Notes: generated from the letters alone by a model not told the origin. A stretch of DNA of 64,000 bases from Methanoregula sp. (GCA_028679075.1 JAJRCF010000017.1:1-64000); one strand, 5' to 3'. Shown: positions 17,568 to 26,996, counted from the stretch's first letter. Program-made: numbers and translations.

Positions 17568-18763
17568 AGGTCGCGTTCCTCCTCGCGCTGCGTTCGCTCC
17601 AGCGGGGCAGCAGGTCGAGCGTGATCCTGACCATCCTTATCATCGGGATGTGCTTCACCAACATGATCTTCCTGCCCGGCCTGTTCAACGGGATCGGGCA
17701 GAGCATCACCAAGCAGGTCGTGGACTACGAGATAGGGAACGTGCTCGTCAGCCCCAAGACGGGTGACCAGTACGTCAGCGATCTCGGAGCAACGCTCGAC
17801 CTGATCAATGGCATGCCCGGCGTGGAACGGGCCACGCCCCACTTCAGCAAGGGTGCGACCCTTAAGTACCGGCAGCGGATGCTCGGCGTATCGGTGCGGG
17901 CCATCAAGCCCAATGACGAGAAGCTGGTCTCTCCCCTGTACACCAAGATGGTAGCCGGCAGTTATCTCGGCGAGGATGATACCGGTGAGGTGATTATCGG
18001 GAGACCGGTGGCCGGCGATACCTCGATCCGGGAGGAAGATGAGTTCCAGTCCTCGCTCGGGGGTGTCCGTGTCGGTGACTCGATCACAATCGATTACGGC
18101 AACGGGTACGTCAAGGATTACCGGGTAAAGGGGATCTATTACACCGGCTGGAGCTCTGCGGACAGCGCAGTCTACGTAACGTATACGGACATGGCGCTCG
18201 CAGATCCCAAGGCAGTTGATAATGCAGATTACATTACGGTGAAGACACGGCCCGGGTATTCCGAGAAGTTCGTCAAGGACGAGCTGATCCAGTACGGGGT
18301 ATCGCAGAAAGTCCAGACCACGGCCGACCTGTTGGCTAAGAGCATGGGCCGGGCGCTCCAGAGTTTTGCGATCATCAACATGGTCTCCCTGATCGTGGGC
18401 ATCATCATCACCACGGTCGTGCTCTTCATCGTGATCACCATCAAGACCATCAACAGCCGGCGCCAGATCGGGATCCTCAAGGCCATCGGTGTGGACCAGG
18501 AGGTCATCATGCACAGCTACGGGTTCCAGGTGATCATCATGGCAGTGCTGGGGATCCTCTTCGGTCTCGTGCTTACCCTCCTGATGGCCGCATACCTGGC
18601 AGCCAATCCCATTGTTACACCCGAATGGTCGGCAACCCTGTACCTGACCCCGATGGATCTGATCCAGAACTCCCTGATCCTCTTTGCCGCATCGATTGTT
18701 GCCGGGTACGTCCCCGCGTACCAGGTATCGCGCGAGGATATCCAGAGTGCAATGAGGGCCTGA
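17549..18763 (+). CDS. ABC transporter permease, MacB/FtsX-like
   Basis: 404 residues with the MacB topology. One N-terminal span (about 25-50) is followed by a large extracytoplasmic domain (about 55-260) and three C-terminal spans forming the FtsX domain (about 270-400), with INSRRQIGILKAIGVDQEVI typical of the coupling region. It ends with QVSREDIQSAMRA, resembling the P-x-D-A-LR end of MacB proteins. The first 19 nt overlap the surface-protein gene, and the ATPase gene follows after 1 nt. The substrate is unknown; lipid, lipoprotein or peptide export is the family norm. Confidence 0.88.
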   Translation: MGKKELKVAFLLALRSLQRGSRSSVILTILIIGMCFTNMIFLPGLFNGIGQSITKQVVDYEIGNVLVSPKTGDQYVSDLGATLDLINGMPGVERATPHFSKGATLKYRQRMLGVSVRAIKPNDEKLVSPLYTKMVAGSYLGEDDTGEVIIGRPVAGDTSIREEDEFQSSLGGVRVGDSITIDYGNGYVKDYRVKGIYYTGWSSADSAVYVTYTDMALADPKAVDNADYITVKTRPGYSEKFVKDELIQYGVSQKVQTTADLLAKSMGRALQSFAIINMVSLIVGIIITTVVLFIVITIKTINSRRQIGILKAIGVDQEVIMHSYGFQVIIMAVLGILFGLVLTLLMAAYLAANPIVTPEWSATLYLTPMDLIQNSLILFAASIVAGYVPAYQVSREDIQSAMRA

Positions 18764-18764
18764 A

Positions 18765-19460
18765 ATGATCGAGATTACCGATTTACAGAAAATCTACCGC
18801 ATGGGGGATGTCGAAGTCAGGGCACTTGACGGGGTCACGCTCGATATTGCAAAGGGCGAGTTCCTCGGTATCATGGGAGCGAGCGGGAGCGGCAAGACTA
18901 CGCTTCTGCACATGCTGGGCCTGCTCGATGAACCCACGTCCGGGAAGATTATCATCGACGGGACGGATATCTCGACCCTGAACGATTACGACAAGACGAT
19001 GTTCCGGCTCTACAAGCTCGGGTACGTCTTCCAGGACTACGCCCTTGTCCCGGATCTGACGGTGAGGGAGAATGTCACCCTGCCGGCGATGCTCCGGAAG
19101 GATCTTACCGAGGGACAGTACCGCGATGCATGTACCGACATCCTCACGAAGATCGGCATGCTCGACCGGCAGGACCATCTCCCGAGGGAACTCTCCGGGG
19201 GCCAGCAGCAGCGGGTCTCGATCGCCCGTGCGATTGTGAACAAGCCCGACATCCTCTTTGCCGACGAACCGTGCGCGAACCTCGACACGGAGAACTCGCG
19301 GATGGTACTCGACCTCTTCCGCGAGATCAACGAGGAGATGAAACAGACGATCGTGATGGTCTCCCACGAGGACTGGCACAAGGACTATTTCCACCGTATC
19401 ATCCGGCTCAGGGACGGGAAGGTCACGAGCGACGGGATAAACGACCGAAACGCTCACTGA
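18765..19460 (+). CDS. ABC transporter ATP-binding protein, LolD/MacB-like
   Basis: 231 residues with all nucleotide-binding motifs: Walker A GASGSGKTTLL (about 37-47), Q-loop VFQDYALVP, signature LSGGQQQR, Walker B ILFADEPCANLD (the usual T-G-N is C-A-N) and H-loop VSHED. It pairs with the MacB-like permease immediately upstream. An oligo-T tract (19487-19492) follows and probably ends the PadR operon. Confidence 0.93.
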   Translation: MIEITDLQKIYRMGDVEVRALDGVTLDIAKGEFLGIMGASGSGKTTLLHMLGLLDEPTSGKIIIDGTDISTLNDYDKTMFRLYKLGYVFQDYALVPDLTVRENVTLPAMLRKDLTEGQYRDACTDILTKIGMLDRQDHLPRELSGGQQQRVSIARAIVNKPDILFADEPCANLDTENSRMVLDLFREINEEMKQTIVMVSHEDWHKDYFHRIIRLRDGKVTSDGINDRNAH

Positions 19461-19530
19461 CAGACCGGTGTGCCGTATCCCTTACCTTTTTTCCCGCACA
19501 CATCCACGGTACTGGTAATACGGTGCAGCC

Positions 19531-20202
19531 ATGCCCGAGATTCCCGTTGAGAAGATCATCCGCTCCCGCCGCAGGACGATTGCGCTCGAGGTGACCCCCC
19601 GTGCAACCGTCATCGTGCGGGCACCCCACCGGGTCCCCACATCGTATATCGAAGCGATGATCCGGGAGAAGCGTGCGTGGATTATAAAAAAGATCACCGA
19701 GATGAAACAGCGGCCGCAGGCAGCTGCCCATAGGTATGAGGAGGGCGAGATCTTCTGGTTCCTTGGCCGTGCGTACCCGCTGCATATCACTGACGAAACC
19801 AGCGGGGCCATCACGCGCACCGATAAGCTCGTGGTCTCCCGGATGCTGGAGCCCGATATCCGGAATGCGATCAAGCGCTGGTACGTGGCGGAAGCCCACA
19901 CGGAGATCCATGCCCGGTGCATGTATTATGCGATGATGACCGGCTATTCCCCGGCATCGCTCCGTATCAGCGATGCCCGTCAGCGCTGGGGCTCCTGCAC
20001 GTCACGAGGCGGGCTCAACTTCAGCTGGAGGCTCGTCCAGGCACCGCTTTCGATCGTAGACTACGTCATCGTCCACGAGCTCGTCCATCTCAGACAACAC
20101 GACCACTCGAAGAAGTTCTGGGCGAAGGTGGAAGAGCTGATGCCAGATTACAGACAGCGGCGGGACTGGCTGCGTGCACATGAGCAGCTGCTTGTGATCT
20201 GA
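19531..20202 (+). CDS. YgjP/DUF45-family zinc metallopeptidase-like protein
   Basis: 223 residues. The C-terminal half contains RQRWGSCTSRGGLNFSWRL and VHELVHLRQHDHSKKFW, the conserved DUF45 signature with the HExxH-type zinc motif (H-E-L-V-H) and a third downstream His. Such stand-alone SprT-like cytosolic peptidases are found beside DNA-repair genes in some genomes, but the substrate here is unknown. No signal peptide is present. Confidence 0.88.
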   Translation: MPEIPVEKIIRSRRRTIALEVTPRATVIVRAPHRVPTSYIEAMIREKRAWIIKKITEMKQRPQAAAHRYEEGEIFWFLGRAYPLHITDETSGAITRTDKLVVSRMLEPDIRNAIKRWYVAEAHTEIHARCMYYAMMTGYSPASLRISDARQRWGSCTSRGGLNFSWRLVQAPLSIVDYVIVHELVHLRQHDHSKKFWAKVEELMPDYRQRRDWLRAHEQLLVI

Positions 20203-20264
20203 GATTGTGCCTCATGCCTGTCCGGGGACGCTCCCTTATCACCCCTCACGACCAACAGGTAGAG

Positions 20265-20801
20265 ATGGATTCCTTTTATATCTGCCCGGAATCTCCCGAC
20301 GATTTTCCCGCCATTTACGAGGTGAACCGTGAGGCGTTCGGACAGGACGGGGAAGCCCGGCTGGTCAGTGCCCTGCGGGAAGACGGGGACTATGACCCCG
20401 AGCTCTCGCTTGTTGCCGTCCATGACGGTAAGATCATCGGCCATATCATGTTCCCCCCCGTCAATATAGTCTCCGACACCGCGACAACTCCCGCGCTCGC
20501 CCTTGCCCCGCTCTCGGTCCACCAGGATTACCAGTGCCGGGGGATCGGCGCGGCCCTTGTCGAGGAAGGTCTGGCAGAATGCCGGCGACTCGGTCACCGG
20601 ATCGTGATCGTTGTCGGCCACCCGGGATATTACCCGCGGTTCGGGTTCACGCCTGCAAGGGACAATGACATCCATGCACCGTTCCCCTGCCCGGATGAAG
20701 CGTTCATGGCGCTCGGGCTTTCCGACAATGCGCTGGACGGGATCTCCGGCACGGTCGAGTATCCCCTCGCGTTCGATGCGACCGGCGCTCACACATCGTA
20801 G
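20265..20801 (+). CDS. GNAT-family N-acetyltransferase (YhbS-like)
   Basis: About 178 residues with the GNAT acetyl-CoA-binding core: LAPLSVHQDYQCRGIGAALVEEGL (Q-x-x-G-x-G/A loop), then VVGHPGYYPRFGF, typical of the YhbS subgroup. ATG 20265 follows an AGGTAG ribosome-site-like stretch; an in-frame start at 20205 would add 20 non-conserved residues. The substrate cannot be predicted. It begins 62 nt after the metallopeptidase gene. Confidence 0.85.
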   Translation: MDSFYICPESPDDFPAIYEVNREAFGQDGEARLVSALREDGDYDPELSLVAVHDGKIIGHIMFPPVNIVSDTATTPALALAPLSVHQDYQCRGIGAALVEEGLAECRRLGHRIVIVVGHPGYYPRFGFTPARDNDIHAPFPCPDEAFMALGLSDNALDGISGTVEYPLAFDATGAHTS

Positions 20802-20927
20802 CCGGCAACCCTGCACTTTTTACACGTGTCTCTCCTCTCACTTCCCGATGCGTGATATGCGCATATCGGTGCGGCCAGATCAGACCGTACAGCATATACC
20901 CTCAATCCGCCAACCGGAGTACACGAC

Positions 20928-22172
20928 ATGGCGACCGGTTCCCCTTCCCCTGCTGGTGATGACCTGAGCGGCTACCTGCGGAGCTTTGAGCCTCCCTCGG
21001 GTATTCCCATACAGGCAGACACCGTGACGATCGGGGACCGGAAGGTCATAAAGTACACGGGCGAGTTCTGGACCTCCCGCCAGCGCCAGGGAGGATCGAT
21101 CCATGAGATCTCCTACAGGGCGTGTTTCAAGCCGCAGCTGCCCCGGTTCTTCATCCAGCTCCTGACCCGGAAGGGGGACACCGTATACGACCCGTTCAGC
21201 GGTCGGGGGACAACCGTCCTTGAGGCCGGCCTCCTTGGCAGGGACGTGATCACCAACGATACCAACCCGCTGTCCCGGATCATGACCGAGCCCCGGTTCT
21301 TTCCCCCGGATATTACCACGGTGGAGAAACGGCTCCTCGCGATCCCGCAGGAAGGCAGGAAAGCGGACATCGACCTCTCGATGTTCTACCACCCCGACAC
21401 CGAACAGGAGATCGTTGCACTGCGGGAATACCTCCTTGCCCGGAAAAACGCACACCGCGACGACATGATCGACCGCTGGATCGCGATGGTTGCCACCAAC
21501 CGCTTAACCGGCCACTCAAAGGGCTTCTTCTCGGTCTACACCCTCCCCCCTAACCAGGCGGTATCACCGCAGAGCCAGCGGAGGATCAACCAGAAGCGCA
21601 GCCAGGTCCCGGAATACCGGGATACCCGGCGGATCATCATCAACAAGACAAAAAGCCTCCTGCGTACCCTGGCAGACGATGAAAAGAAGAACCTGGCAAA
21701 GGCCGGCAAAAAGGCGATGCTCCTGTCGGGAGATGCCCAGGATACCCCGGAGATCGCCGACAGGTCCGTGCAGCTGACGGTCACCTCGCCCCCGTTCCTT
21801 GACATCGTGCAGTACCGCGAAGACAACTGGCTCCGGTGCTGGTTAAACGGCCTTGACGAGAAAGCGATCGGGAAGCGCATCACGATGGCGCGGACCGTGG
21901 ACGAGTGGACGGCGGTCATGGGCCGGGTGTTCTGTGAACTCTTCCGTATCACAAGCGCCGGGGGATATGTGGCATTCGAAGTCGGGGAGGTGCGCAAGCG
22001 GACGATCCGGCTGGAGGAGCATGTGGTCCCCCTCGGGACGGAGGCCGGCTTTGTGTGCGACTGCATCCTGATCAACCAGCAGGTGTTCACCAAGACCTCG
22101 AACATCTGGGGCGTGGACAACAACACCTGCGGCACGAACACCAACCGGATCGTGGTGTTCCGGAAATCCTGA
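20928..22172 (+). CDS. DNA methyltransferase (N4-cytosine/N6-adenine type), apparently orphan
   Basis: 414 residues. The AdoMet-binding motif DPFSGRGTT lies at 88-96 and the catalytic motif TSPPF at 286-290, with FEVGEVR beyond. A TSPPF tetrapeptide points to an amino-methyltransferase acting on cytosine N4 or adenine N6. Motif I precedes motif IV with about 190 residues between them, probably the target-recognition region. No restriction endonuclease gene is adjacent, so it may serve regulation or protection. The target sequence is unknown. Confidence 0.85.
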   Translation: MATGSPSPAGDDLSGYLRSFEPPSGIPIQADTVTIGDRKVIKYTGEFWTSRQRQGGSIHEISYRACFKPQLPRFFIQLLTRKGDTVYDPFSGRGTTVLEAGLLGRDVITNDTNPLSRIMTEPRFFPPDITTVEKRLLAIPQEGRKADIDLSMFYHPDTEQEIVALREYLLARKNAHRDDMIDRWIAMVATNRLTGHSKGFFSVYTLPPNQAVSPQSQRRINQKRSQVPEYRDTRRIIINKTKSLLRTLADDEKKNLAKAGKKAMLLSGDAQDTPEIADRSVQLTVTSPPFLDIVQYREDNWLRCWLNGLDEKAIGKRITMARTVDEWTAVMGRVFCELFRITSAGGYVAFEVGEVRKRTIRLEEHVVPLGTEAGFVCDCILINQQVFTKTSNIWGVDNNTCGTNTNRIVVFRKS

Positions 22173-22331
22173 ACATTGCTGCCCGGCCCTTCGATCTGCC
22201 TGATTGTGAACCGGAAACCGGCAAATCTTGATATTTAAATAACAATAACTTCTGTTTGTGAAACCGGGACTACGATGGATTTTTTTAACCGCAGCCGGGA
22301 ACAGGACCTGCATCCGGGAGGAGAAACCGCA

Positions 22332-23381
22332 ATGAAGGCACCGTTCCGTATCCTGCCGGTAGTCCTTGTGCTCGTGGCACTTCTCTGCCTGCCGGTGACT
22401 GCCATTGACAACACCACGGCCCTGCACAACGTGGAGATACGGCAGGCGCACCTGGCATGGACCGCGCTTGATATGGATGTCGAGATGAATGCCGCCGTCA
22501 CCTACTGCAGCACGCTCTATGGTGCGGATACATCCGGCATGAGCGCACTGCTCGCACAGTTCCGGGAGAAAGAGGCCCTTATCCCGTCAGCAGTTACTGA
22601 TGAGGAGGTCGATGCCCTGGTCGCGGGCATGAAGAACACGACCAGCCTGTTCCGCGACGAGACCTTTGTCGTTGTCACCAAGGGACAGGGGAAATGGGAA
22701 GACCTGAATGTCCAGGTGCTGGCGGCAAAGGAGAACAACCCCTATATCCTCAACAAACAGGAGGCCTACTGGGCGGTGAGGAAGGCAAACCACTTGGCGG
22801 ATTTCGATGCCTGGGTAAAGGACGGCCAGCAGAAACTCGATACCCTGAAAGCCAGGGGTTACGACACCACCGCCGCGCAGCGGGCGCTCGATGTCTTCGC
22901 ATCGAAACGTCCTGCGGTCGAGGCGGCACTTACCTCAAAAACCGAGATCGCAATCCTCACGGTCAGCCCGCAGGTGCTGTCCCTTTCGGAAGATTTTGTC
23001 CGGAACCTTGCGGTTGCACAGGAACAGGTCCCGGACAGTATGCGCCTTAAGCTCCTCCTCGACCAGGCCGACCGGGCCGTGGTACTGGCGGACAAGGTTA
23101 ACACTGACCTGGTGCCCTACCTGCTCGATATCGGTGATGCAGATCCTGTCTTATCGAAGACCAAGACCGATATCACGGCCTCAAGAAAGGTACTGGACAC
23201 CGGGAACCTCGGGGCGACCCGGACCGAGATGGTCCATGTACAGAAGGACCTGGTGGACCTTGCCCAGGCCTACCGTGACGTGGCGCACAGTGCCGCCCTG
23301 CCCGAAGAGTTCACCGCAGAACTGAACACGATGGCGCTCCGGCTGGATGACGCTGCCGACCAGATGGGGGCCGCCTTATGA
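22332..23381 (+). CDS. Secreted helical protein of unknown function
   Basis: 349 residues. A clear signal peptide (KAPFRILPVVLVLVALLCLP...TA) is followed by an almost entirely helical, charged region with heptad-like stretches and no recognised domain or catalytic motif. AGGAG-rich sequence at 22316-22322 fixes ATG 22332; an in-frame ATG at 22275 would place 19 polar residues before the signal. A TATA-like ATATTTAAAT lies at 22231-22240. It overlaps the lipoprotein gene downstream by 4 nt, so the two probably act together at the cell surface. Confidence 0.7.
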   Translation: MKAPFRILPVVLVLVALLCLPVTAIDNTTALHNVEIRQAHLAWTALDMDVEMNAAVTYCSTLYGADTSGMSALLAQFREKEALIPSAVTDEEVDALVAGMKNTTSLFRDETFVVVTKGQGKWEDLNVQVLAAKENNPYILNKQEAYWAVRKANHLADFDAWVKDGQQKLDTLKARGYDTTAAQRALDVFASKRPAVEAALTSKTEIAILTVSPQVLSLSEDFVRNLAVAQEQVPDSMRLKLLLDQADRAVVLADKVNTDLVPYLLDIGDADPVLSKTKTDITASRKVLDTGNLGATRTEMVHVQKDLVDLAQAYRDVAHSAALPEEFTAELNTMALRLDDAADQMGAAL

Positions 23382-23845
23382 AGACAATGACCTCTGCATT
23401 CTCCCTGCTCGCGGTCCTCCTCCTTGTGCTCTCGCCTGTCGTGGCCGGCTGCCTGTCGATCCCCGGGCCGGAGAGCAGTAAGAAGACCCCGGCCGTCACG
23501 ACAACCGTGACGGGCATGAAAACGGTCCAGACCCCCATAACGAAATCCCCGGCCGCACAGGTAACTCCGGTAAAGACCACGAAAGCACCGGTTGTGACAA
23601 CGGTCCCTGCGGTCACAACGAAACAGTCCGGGTACGAGTCAGAGACCTGCACGCAGCAGGGCGGAACCGTGGTGACTGCCGGCCAGCAGTGCACAGGTAC
23701 ATGGCTTGCAGCAACGGACACATTCAGCTGCTGCTCTTCGAAACCTGTTGCTGAATCAGGAATGAATGCAACAGAGATCCTCACCGTCCCGCCGTTCAAC
23801 CTCACGGTCAACATTAACGATAGTCCCGGGAGCATCAGGCCCTGA
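23378..23845 (+). CDS. Thr-rich lipoprotein-like secreted protein
   Basis: 155 residues. The signal sequence ends in a lipobox-like VVAGC (C25). A long Thr/Pro/Lys linker follows (about 35-90, likely O-glycosylated or wall-spanning), then a small cysteine-bearing domain (CTQQGG, QQCTGTW, SCCSS) that could be disulphide-bonded. No family recognised. ATGA overlap with the preceding secreted-protein gene suggests one operon. T-run terminator at 23868-23873. Confidence 0.7.
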   Translation: MKTMTSAFSLLAVLLLVLSPVVAGCLSIPGPESSKKTPAVTTTVTGMKTVQTPITKSPAAQVTPVKTTKAPVVTTVPAVTTKQSGYESETCTQQGGTVVTAGQQCTGTWLAATDTFSCCSSKPVAESGMNATEILTVPPFNLTVNINDSPGSIRP

Positions 23846-23867
23846 GGCTGTGAAGTCTCTTTCACTC

Positions 23868-23873
23868 TTTTTT
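23868..23873 (+). terminator. Oligo-T terminator after the lipoprotein gene
   Basis: TTTTTT followed by ATTATTT, 22 nt after the stop at 23845. Typical archaeal T-rich terminator separating this pair from the ABC1 kinase gene. Confidence 0.45.
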
Positions 23874-23950
23874 ATTATTTACCGGCAGGCCGATGACCGG
23901 TCTCACGATGAAAAGCACGCATTAAGTATCACCACATCCAAGTGGTACTC

Positions 23951-25618
23951 ATGGTCACCCGTATCGTCCGGTATGCGCAGATCGCGGATATCCTGAGCAA
24001 GTATGGCCTGAGTATCGGGCTCGAGAAGATATTCCCCGGGCGGCTGAAGATATCGATACCCGGTTCCGGGAAACCTTCCGAAGATACCACCATCTACGAA
24101 CGGATACGCCTCGCACTCGAGGAACTCGGCCCCACCTTCGTGAAGTTCGGGCAGATCATGAGCACGAGGGCCGAGCTGCTCCCGCCGGAGATGATCGAGC
24201 AGCTCAAGAGACTGCAGGACCATGCCAAACCCGTCCCCTTCTCAGAAGTCATGGCGGTGATCGAGGAGAACTGCCCGAACTGGGAAGACTGTCTCTGTGA
24301 CATCGAAGAAACCCCGGTCGCGTCCGCATCGATCGGCCAGGTGCACCGCGCCTATCTCAAGGACGGCACGAAAGTCGCCCTCAAGATCCAGCGCCCGGGC
24401 ATCCCGGAACTGATCGAGACGGATATTCTCATCCTCCAGTCCATGGCGGAACGCATCGAGACCATATTCCCCGAGTCCCGTCTCTATAACCCGGTCGGGA
24501 TGGTCGAGGATTTCTCCCACCAGATCGTAAAAGAGCTCGACTTTACCAGCGAAGCCCGGAACGCGGACCGGATGGCCCGGAACTTCCAGAACGTCCCGGG
24601 TGTCCGGTCCCCGAAGATCTACTGGGAGTTCTGTACCCCCCACTTTATCGTTATGGAATTTGTCGAGGGTGTCAGGATCGACGATGCAGAGGCGATGACT
24701 ACGATGGGCATCGACCCGCACGAGATCGGTGTCCGCGGGTTTCATGCCTACCTCCAGATGATCTTCGAAGACGGCTTCTTCCATGGCGACCCCCACCCGG
24801 GCAACCTGCTCGTGACAAGGAACGGGGAGATCGTCTTCCTCGACTTTGGGATCGTGGGCATCCTCCGCCCTGAGAAGCGCCAGAACTTTATCAACCTGCT
24901 CTTTGCGCTCTCAACGGATGACGTTGAACTGATGATCCGGTCGCTCGAAGGTTTCGGCATCGTGATCGCCGAAGAGTACCGCGAGCCGCTCCGCGACGAT
25001 CTCTATATCATGATGCATGATTTCTCGGGTGGCGGAGCGGAAGGGGTGTCCCAGCTCAATTTCGGTCTTGTCGTGAACGAGCTGACCGAATCGATGCGGC
25101 GGTACCAGCTCAAGGTGCCGATGAGCCTGATGCTCCTCCTGAAGGTCTTCATGATGGTGCTCGATATCGGTGTGCGGCTCGACCCGAAGTTCAATTTCGG
25201 GAAGGAGGTCACGCCGTATCTCACCAAGCTTGCCGATACCAATACGTTCTCTGCGGGATACGTGAAGCGGGCGTCCATGGCGCTCCTTGAGGGTGCGGAT
25301 GCGCTCCTCGACATGCCCCGCAACCTGAACCTGATGTTACGAAGGCTCTCGACCGGGTCCTTCAAGCTGGAGATCGTAGAAAATGATATCCAGAAAGTGA
25401 CGATGGCTCTTGACAAGGCAAGCGACAAGATGATGATGGGCATCGTGGTCGCCTCGCTCGTGATCGGGTCGTCGCTAGTGCTGCAGGTTTCATCGGTTAC
25501 CCTTCCCCGCGAGATCTCGTGGCTGGCGATCGCGGGATACACAGCAGCCGTGCTCTGCGGGTTCTACGCGATCTACCACGTCATCTTCCTGAGGTTCCGG
25601 ATGGAACGGCAGGGATGA
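23951..25618 (+). CDS. ABC1/UbiB-family atypical kinase-like membrane protein
   Basis: About 555 residues from ATG 23951 (GTG 23942 is an alternative). Diagnostic ABC1 motifs are visible: KFGQIMSTRAELLPPEMIEQL (KxGQ), PVASASIGQVHRA (the alanine-rich loop), VALKIQRPG (lysine), ELDFTSEARNA, DGFFHGDPHPGNLLV and FLDFGIVG (metal-binding D). Two C-terminal membrane spans (about 495-550) are usual for UbiB. Bacterial homologues assist ubiquinone synthesis or lipid handling. Methanogens lack quinones, so a role in isoprenoid-lipid or methanophenazine-like metabolism is only a guess. Confidence 0.92.
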   Translation: MVTRIVRYAQIADILSKYGLSIGLEKIFPGRLKISIPGSGKPSEDTTIYERIRLALEELGPTFVKFGQIMSTRAELLPPEMIEQLKRLQDHAKPVPFSEVMAVIEENCPNWEDCLCDIEETPVASASIGQVHRAYLKDGTKVALKIQRPGIPELIETDILILQSMAERIETIFPESRLYNPVGMVEDFSHQIVKELDFTSEARNADRMARNFQNVPGVRSPKIYWEFCTPHFIVMEFVEGVRIDDAEAMTTMGIDPHEIGVRGFHAYLQMIFEDGFFHGDPHPGNLLVTRNGEIVFLDFGIVGILRPEKRQNFINLLFALSTDDVELMIRSLEGFGIVIAEEYREPLRDDLYIMMHDFSGGGAEGVSQLNFGLVVNELTESMRRYQLKVPMSLMLLLKVFMMVLDIGVRLDPKFNFGKEVTPYLTKLADTNTFSAGYVKRASMALLEGADALLDMPRNLNLMLRRLSTGSFKLEIVENDIQKVTMALDKASDKMMMGIVVASLVIGSSLVLQVSSVTLPREISWLAIAGYTAAVLCGFYAIYHVIFLRFRMERQG

Positions 25619-26049
25619 GCGATAACCATCACAATTAATTCACATTTTTTCCATCGCGATTTTCAGGAGATTTTATTTCTCATTTCCCCGGATCAAAACG
25701 GCCGGCAAAAATATTTCCGGAAGGACAGCGATTCACATGAATGCCCGGTACCGGGCCGTGATCATTTCTGCGATTCATCACTGCATCGACCCCCTGCCGT
25801 CGCAGCTCTCGCCCTATAAAATTCCAGTACTATTCCGGGCCCTATACGGGCTCCGTCTGGCAAAAGGACGAAGATCGGATCCGGTTCCCGTGGAAGTGCG
25901 TCAACGCTTATGAAAAATACTGATATAAATGCGTATTTTTCGAAAATCTTCAAAATAAACGGGATTTGACCTGTCAAAATAGCGGGCTTCCAGCAGCCCC
26001 GGGTTTCCGGCCGTACAACAGACCCTGCAAATGAAAAAAACCCCACTTT
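25619..26049. other. Intergenic region between convergent ABC1-kinase and DNA-glycosylase genes
   Basis: 431 nt, AT-richer than its neighbours. It contains a T-run (25646-25651) that may end the kinase transcript and the inverted repeat listed at 25912-25941. No coding region or recognisable RNA was found. Confidence 0.5.
25912..25941. repeat. Inverted repeat GAAAAATAC...GTATTTTTC
   Basis: Perfect 9-bp arms (25912-25920 and 25933-25941) around a 12-nt AT-rich loop. In a convergent intergenic region it may act as a bidirectional terminator, since each strand ends in a T-rich arm. Confidence 0.4.
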
Positions 26050-26568
26050 TCAGATCTGTCGGAGATACCAGGTATCTTCGACTCGGGGATCTACGACGGA
26101 GAACCCCTCCTGCCACCTCCGCACCTTCTCCGCAAACGGCATCGCGGCATGTGCCGGGCTCGTGGAAGGAAGTACAACAGAAGCCAGACCCGACACCTCC
26201 GCAAGCTTATGGTAGAGCCGGCCGGCCGTGCACCCGTTCAGCGCAACGAGCCGGAGGGTCGGGTGCCCGGAAAAAAACCCGGCAAGATCATTCGGCACCG
26301 GGTTTTTTATCCGGCTGTCGGCACTGCCCGGCCGCTCGCAGGCCCGGACAACGTCCCAGAGCGCGACGCCGTGCTGCGTAAGAAGCGTGGCCCTGTCCGG
26401 ATACGGAAGCGATGCCGGTACCGAAAAAATTTCTTCCATCACGGCCCAGAACCGGTTCCTCGGGTTCCCGTAGTACTCCTGCCGCTCTAACGAGAGAACG
26501 CTTGGGAAACTGCCGAGAATGAGAACGCGGGGTCCTGGGCCGGTGAGCGGGCCAAGACCGGAAGACAT
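26050..26568 (-). CDS. DNA glycosylase of the hypoxanthine/uracil-DNA glycosylase superfamily (HDG, family 6-like)
   Basis: About 172 residues. The N-terminal motif VLILGSFPSVLSLERQ and YYGNPRNRFW match the family 6 hypoxanthine-DNA glycosylase signature, and LPSTSPAHA near the C-terminus is the DNA-intercalation motif of the superfamily. Family 6 enzymes remove deaminated adenine (hypoxanthine) from DNA, important where spontaneous deamination is frequent. The start is uncertain; ATG 26598 would add ten residues. It lies downstream of the thioredoxin-reductase subunit gene in the same direction. Confidence 0.85.
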   Translation of the reverse strand: MSSGLGPLTGPGPRVLILGSFPSVLSLERQEYYGNPRNRFWAVMEEIFSVPASLPYPDRATLLTQHGVALWDVVRACERPGSADSRIKNPVPNDLAGFFSGHPTLRLVALNGCTAGRLYHKLAEVSGLASVVLPSTSPAHAAMPFAEKVRRWQEGFSVVDPRVEDTWYLRQI

Positions 26569-26615
26569 CTCCGTCTTTTCTCGCGGGAGACCGGGCATGG
26601 GAAAATGGATTGTGG

Positions 26616-26900
26616 TTATTGGGGTTCTTTGAAATAGAGGTGGCAGTGGCAGTGGCCCTGGTTTGCGACCTCTTCCTTGTGGTACACGCAGGGGCACTCG
26701 ATTGCCCGGTCCTTCTCCTCGTCACCGCTCCGGAGCCGGCAGGGGCAGTAGGGGTGCCCGAACTTCGTCTTGTTGCGGACGAGCCCCCTGATCACGGTGC
26801 CGAGCTGCTTCTCATCCGCGTTGAGAGACCAGCCGTGTTTCTGTGCGTAGCCGTTTGCCCATTTGAGCATTTCCGCTTCGTCTGCGTTTGTTTCTGTCAT
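26616..26900 (-). CDS. Ferredoxin-thioredoxin reductase catalytic subunit-like protein
   Basis: 94 residues with the full FTR catalytic cysteine set: HPYCPCRL, IECPCVYH and GHCHCHLY (CPC, CPC, CHC), which hold a 4Fe-4S cluster next to a redox-active disulphide. In methanogens this subunit occurs without the plant-type variable subunit and can reduce thioredoxin-like partners using ferredoxin. No thioredoxin gene is adjacent. It starts 96 nt downstream of purC on the same strand. Confidence 0.92.
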   Translation of the reverse strand: MTETNADEAEMLKWANGYAQKHGWSLNADEKQLGTVIRGLVRNKTKFGHPYCPCRLRSGDEEKDRAIECPCVYHKEEVANQGHCHCHLYFKEPQ

Positions 26901-26996
26901 GGTATCAGGTCAGGCACTCTTGTCAGGATCATGTATGCACCCGGCACATTAGACTTTGCGATCAGGGTGCCGGGCGGTGCAGCAGTGGGTGGCTGG

